DNA of 5,558 nucleotides from Lachnospiraceae bacterium. Lineage in GTDB: Bacteria > Bacillota_A > Clostridia > Lachnospirales > Lachnospiraceae. The translations under genes and the position numbers were made by a program. A model generated the notes under the pieces. The model did no database searches and had not been told where the DNA came from. It saw nothing but the letters and a program-made list of their open reading frames with translations. Shown piece after piece: positions 5,338 to 5,558 of the stretch. Each line of letters begins with the position of its first letter. The stretch's first letter is position 1. Location of the stretch: NCBI GenBank assembly GCA_017416505.1, contig JAFQCI010000177.1, positions 1-5,558 of the forward strand. The letters run 5' to 3'.

Positions 5338-5388
5338 CTAATCCTCCTTAAAAATATCAATACTCTTCAAGGTAGGAATCGCACCATA
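5338..5388 (-). pseudogene. Probable C-terminal tail of an RloA/AbiLi-type ATPase
   Basis: Sixteen codons, YGAIPTLKSIDIFKED, end in a TAG that lies one base before the RloB start codon; the RloB ribosome site falls inside the last codons. A YGA.P....D ending and this stop-start arrangement are what I expect of the ATPase gene that precedes RloB in such pairs. The rest of the gene is absent, replaced from about 5390 onward by the IS66 TnpC start. The identification rests on position and a very short match. Confidence 0.45.
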
Positions 5389-5400
5389 CATAACACAGGA

Positions 5401-5558
5401 AAAGGAGTTCGCGTATGTCTGCAGATGCTAAGGATATCCAGCTTATGGAATTAAAAGATACCATCTTACAACTGAATGAAACAATTAGAATCCAGAATGC
5501 AGCCATGGATGACCTTAGAAAAATGATAGCCGGATTACAACAGACTCTTAATAATAAA
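5401..5558 (+). mobile_element. IS66-family element fragment, tnpC start (continues to the right)
   Basis: The tnpC gene begins here with its ribosome site, but no GTAAGCG terminus and no recognisable TnpA or TnpB lies to its left, where IS66 elements normally carry them. The element is therefore truncated or rearranged on this side, against the probable RloA tail. The exact junction lies somewhere around 5388-5400. Confidence 0.6.
5415..5558 (+). CDS. tnpC: IS66 transposase TnpC, N-terminal 48 codons
   Basis: The frame MSADAKDIQLMELKDTILQL, followed by NETIRIQNAAMDDLRKMI and GLQQTLNNK, is the typical N-terminal coiled coil (leucine-zipper-like) of IS66 TnpC transposases, which precedes a zinc-binding segment and the DDE domain lying beyond the window. 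AAAGGAG (5401-5407) is 7 bases upstream of the ATG. The open frame reaches the window edge without a stop. Since tnpB, which normally precedes it, is not recognisable, this copy may lack accessory functions even if the transposase itself is intact. Confidence 0.8.
   Translation, partial: MSADAKDIQLMELKDTILQLNETIRIQNAAMDDLRKMIAGLQQTLNNK

Noticed and set aside
1..5558. CRISPR arrays, tRNA or rRNA genes, phage attachment sites
   Set aside because: No regularly spaced long repeats, cloverleaf-like sequence or conserved rRNA segment was seen on either strand.

Overview
The window looks like an accessory, transposon-scarred stretch of a low-GC Gram-positive genome, most likely from a gut Clostridia/Lachnospiraceae-type bacterium. 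This is inferred from the AT-rich sequence, the AGGAGG-type ribosome sites, the IS66 and IS4 element types, and the RloB, Rpn and XRE families present. No core housekeeping gene, tRNA, rRNA or CRISPR array is visible, so the species cannot be named.

Layout from left to right. (1) 1-244 is the end of an IS66-like element pointing left: a GTAAGCG terminus at 244, a nested hairpin leader and the first codons of an orf1/TnpA-type protein. (2) 309-905 (minus) is an intact 198-aa protein with two membrane segments and no recognised family. (3) 922-1235 and 1256-1574 (minus) are two decayed genes, an M29-type aminopeptidase C-terminus and a class I SAM-dependent methyltransferase. Both carry frameshifts or stops. 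(4) 1600-1624 holds three GTGAC words spaced exactly 10 bp apart. (5) 1636-2190 (minus) is an intact 184-aa protein of unknown function. (6) 2273-3846 is a complete IS4-family element of 1574 bp with 13-bp perfect inverted repeats and a 9-bp target duplication (TGTTATGTC). It encodes a 417-aa DDE transposase, and its leader can fold over the start codon. (7) 3920-4702 (plus) is a PD-(D/E)XK nuclease of the Rpn / 'PDDEXK family transposase' group, with a promoter just outside the IS4 right end. (8) 4731-5336 (minus) is a broken hybrid: the N-terminal two thirds of an RloB/AbiLii-type protein joined in frame to the C-terminal half of an XRE-type regulator, with two in-frame stop codons. (9) 5338-5388 (minus) is the probable last 16 codons of the partner ATPase gene (RloA/AbiLi type). 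(10) 5415-5558 (plus) is the start of an IS66 TnpC transposase, which seems to have cut that ATPase gene.

Removing the IS4 element and one copy of its target duplication restores a short intergenic region between two divergent genes, the 184-aa protein (minus) and the Rpn-type nuclease (plus). On the right, the broken RloA-RloB pair looks like the remains of an AbiL-like phage-defence operon destroyed by an IS66-related rearrangement and a deletion. The most informative points are the precisely bounded IS4 insertion with its possible read-through-silencing leader, the RloB-XRE hybrid, and the unrecognised 184-aa and 198-aa proteins that stay intact beside decayed neighbours.
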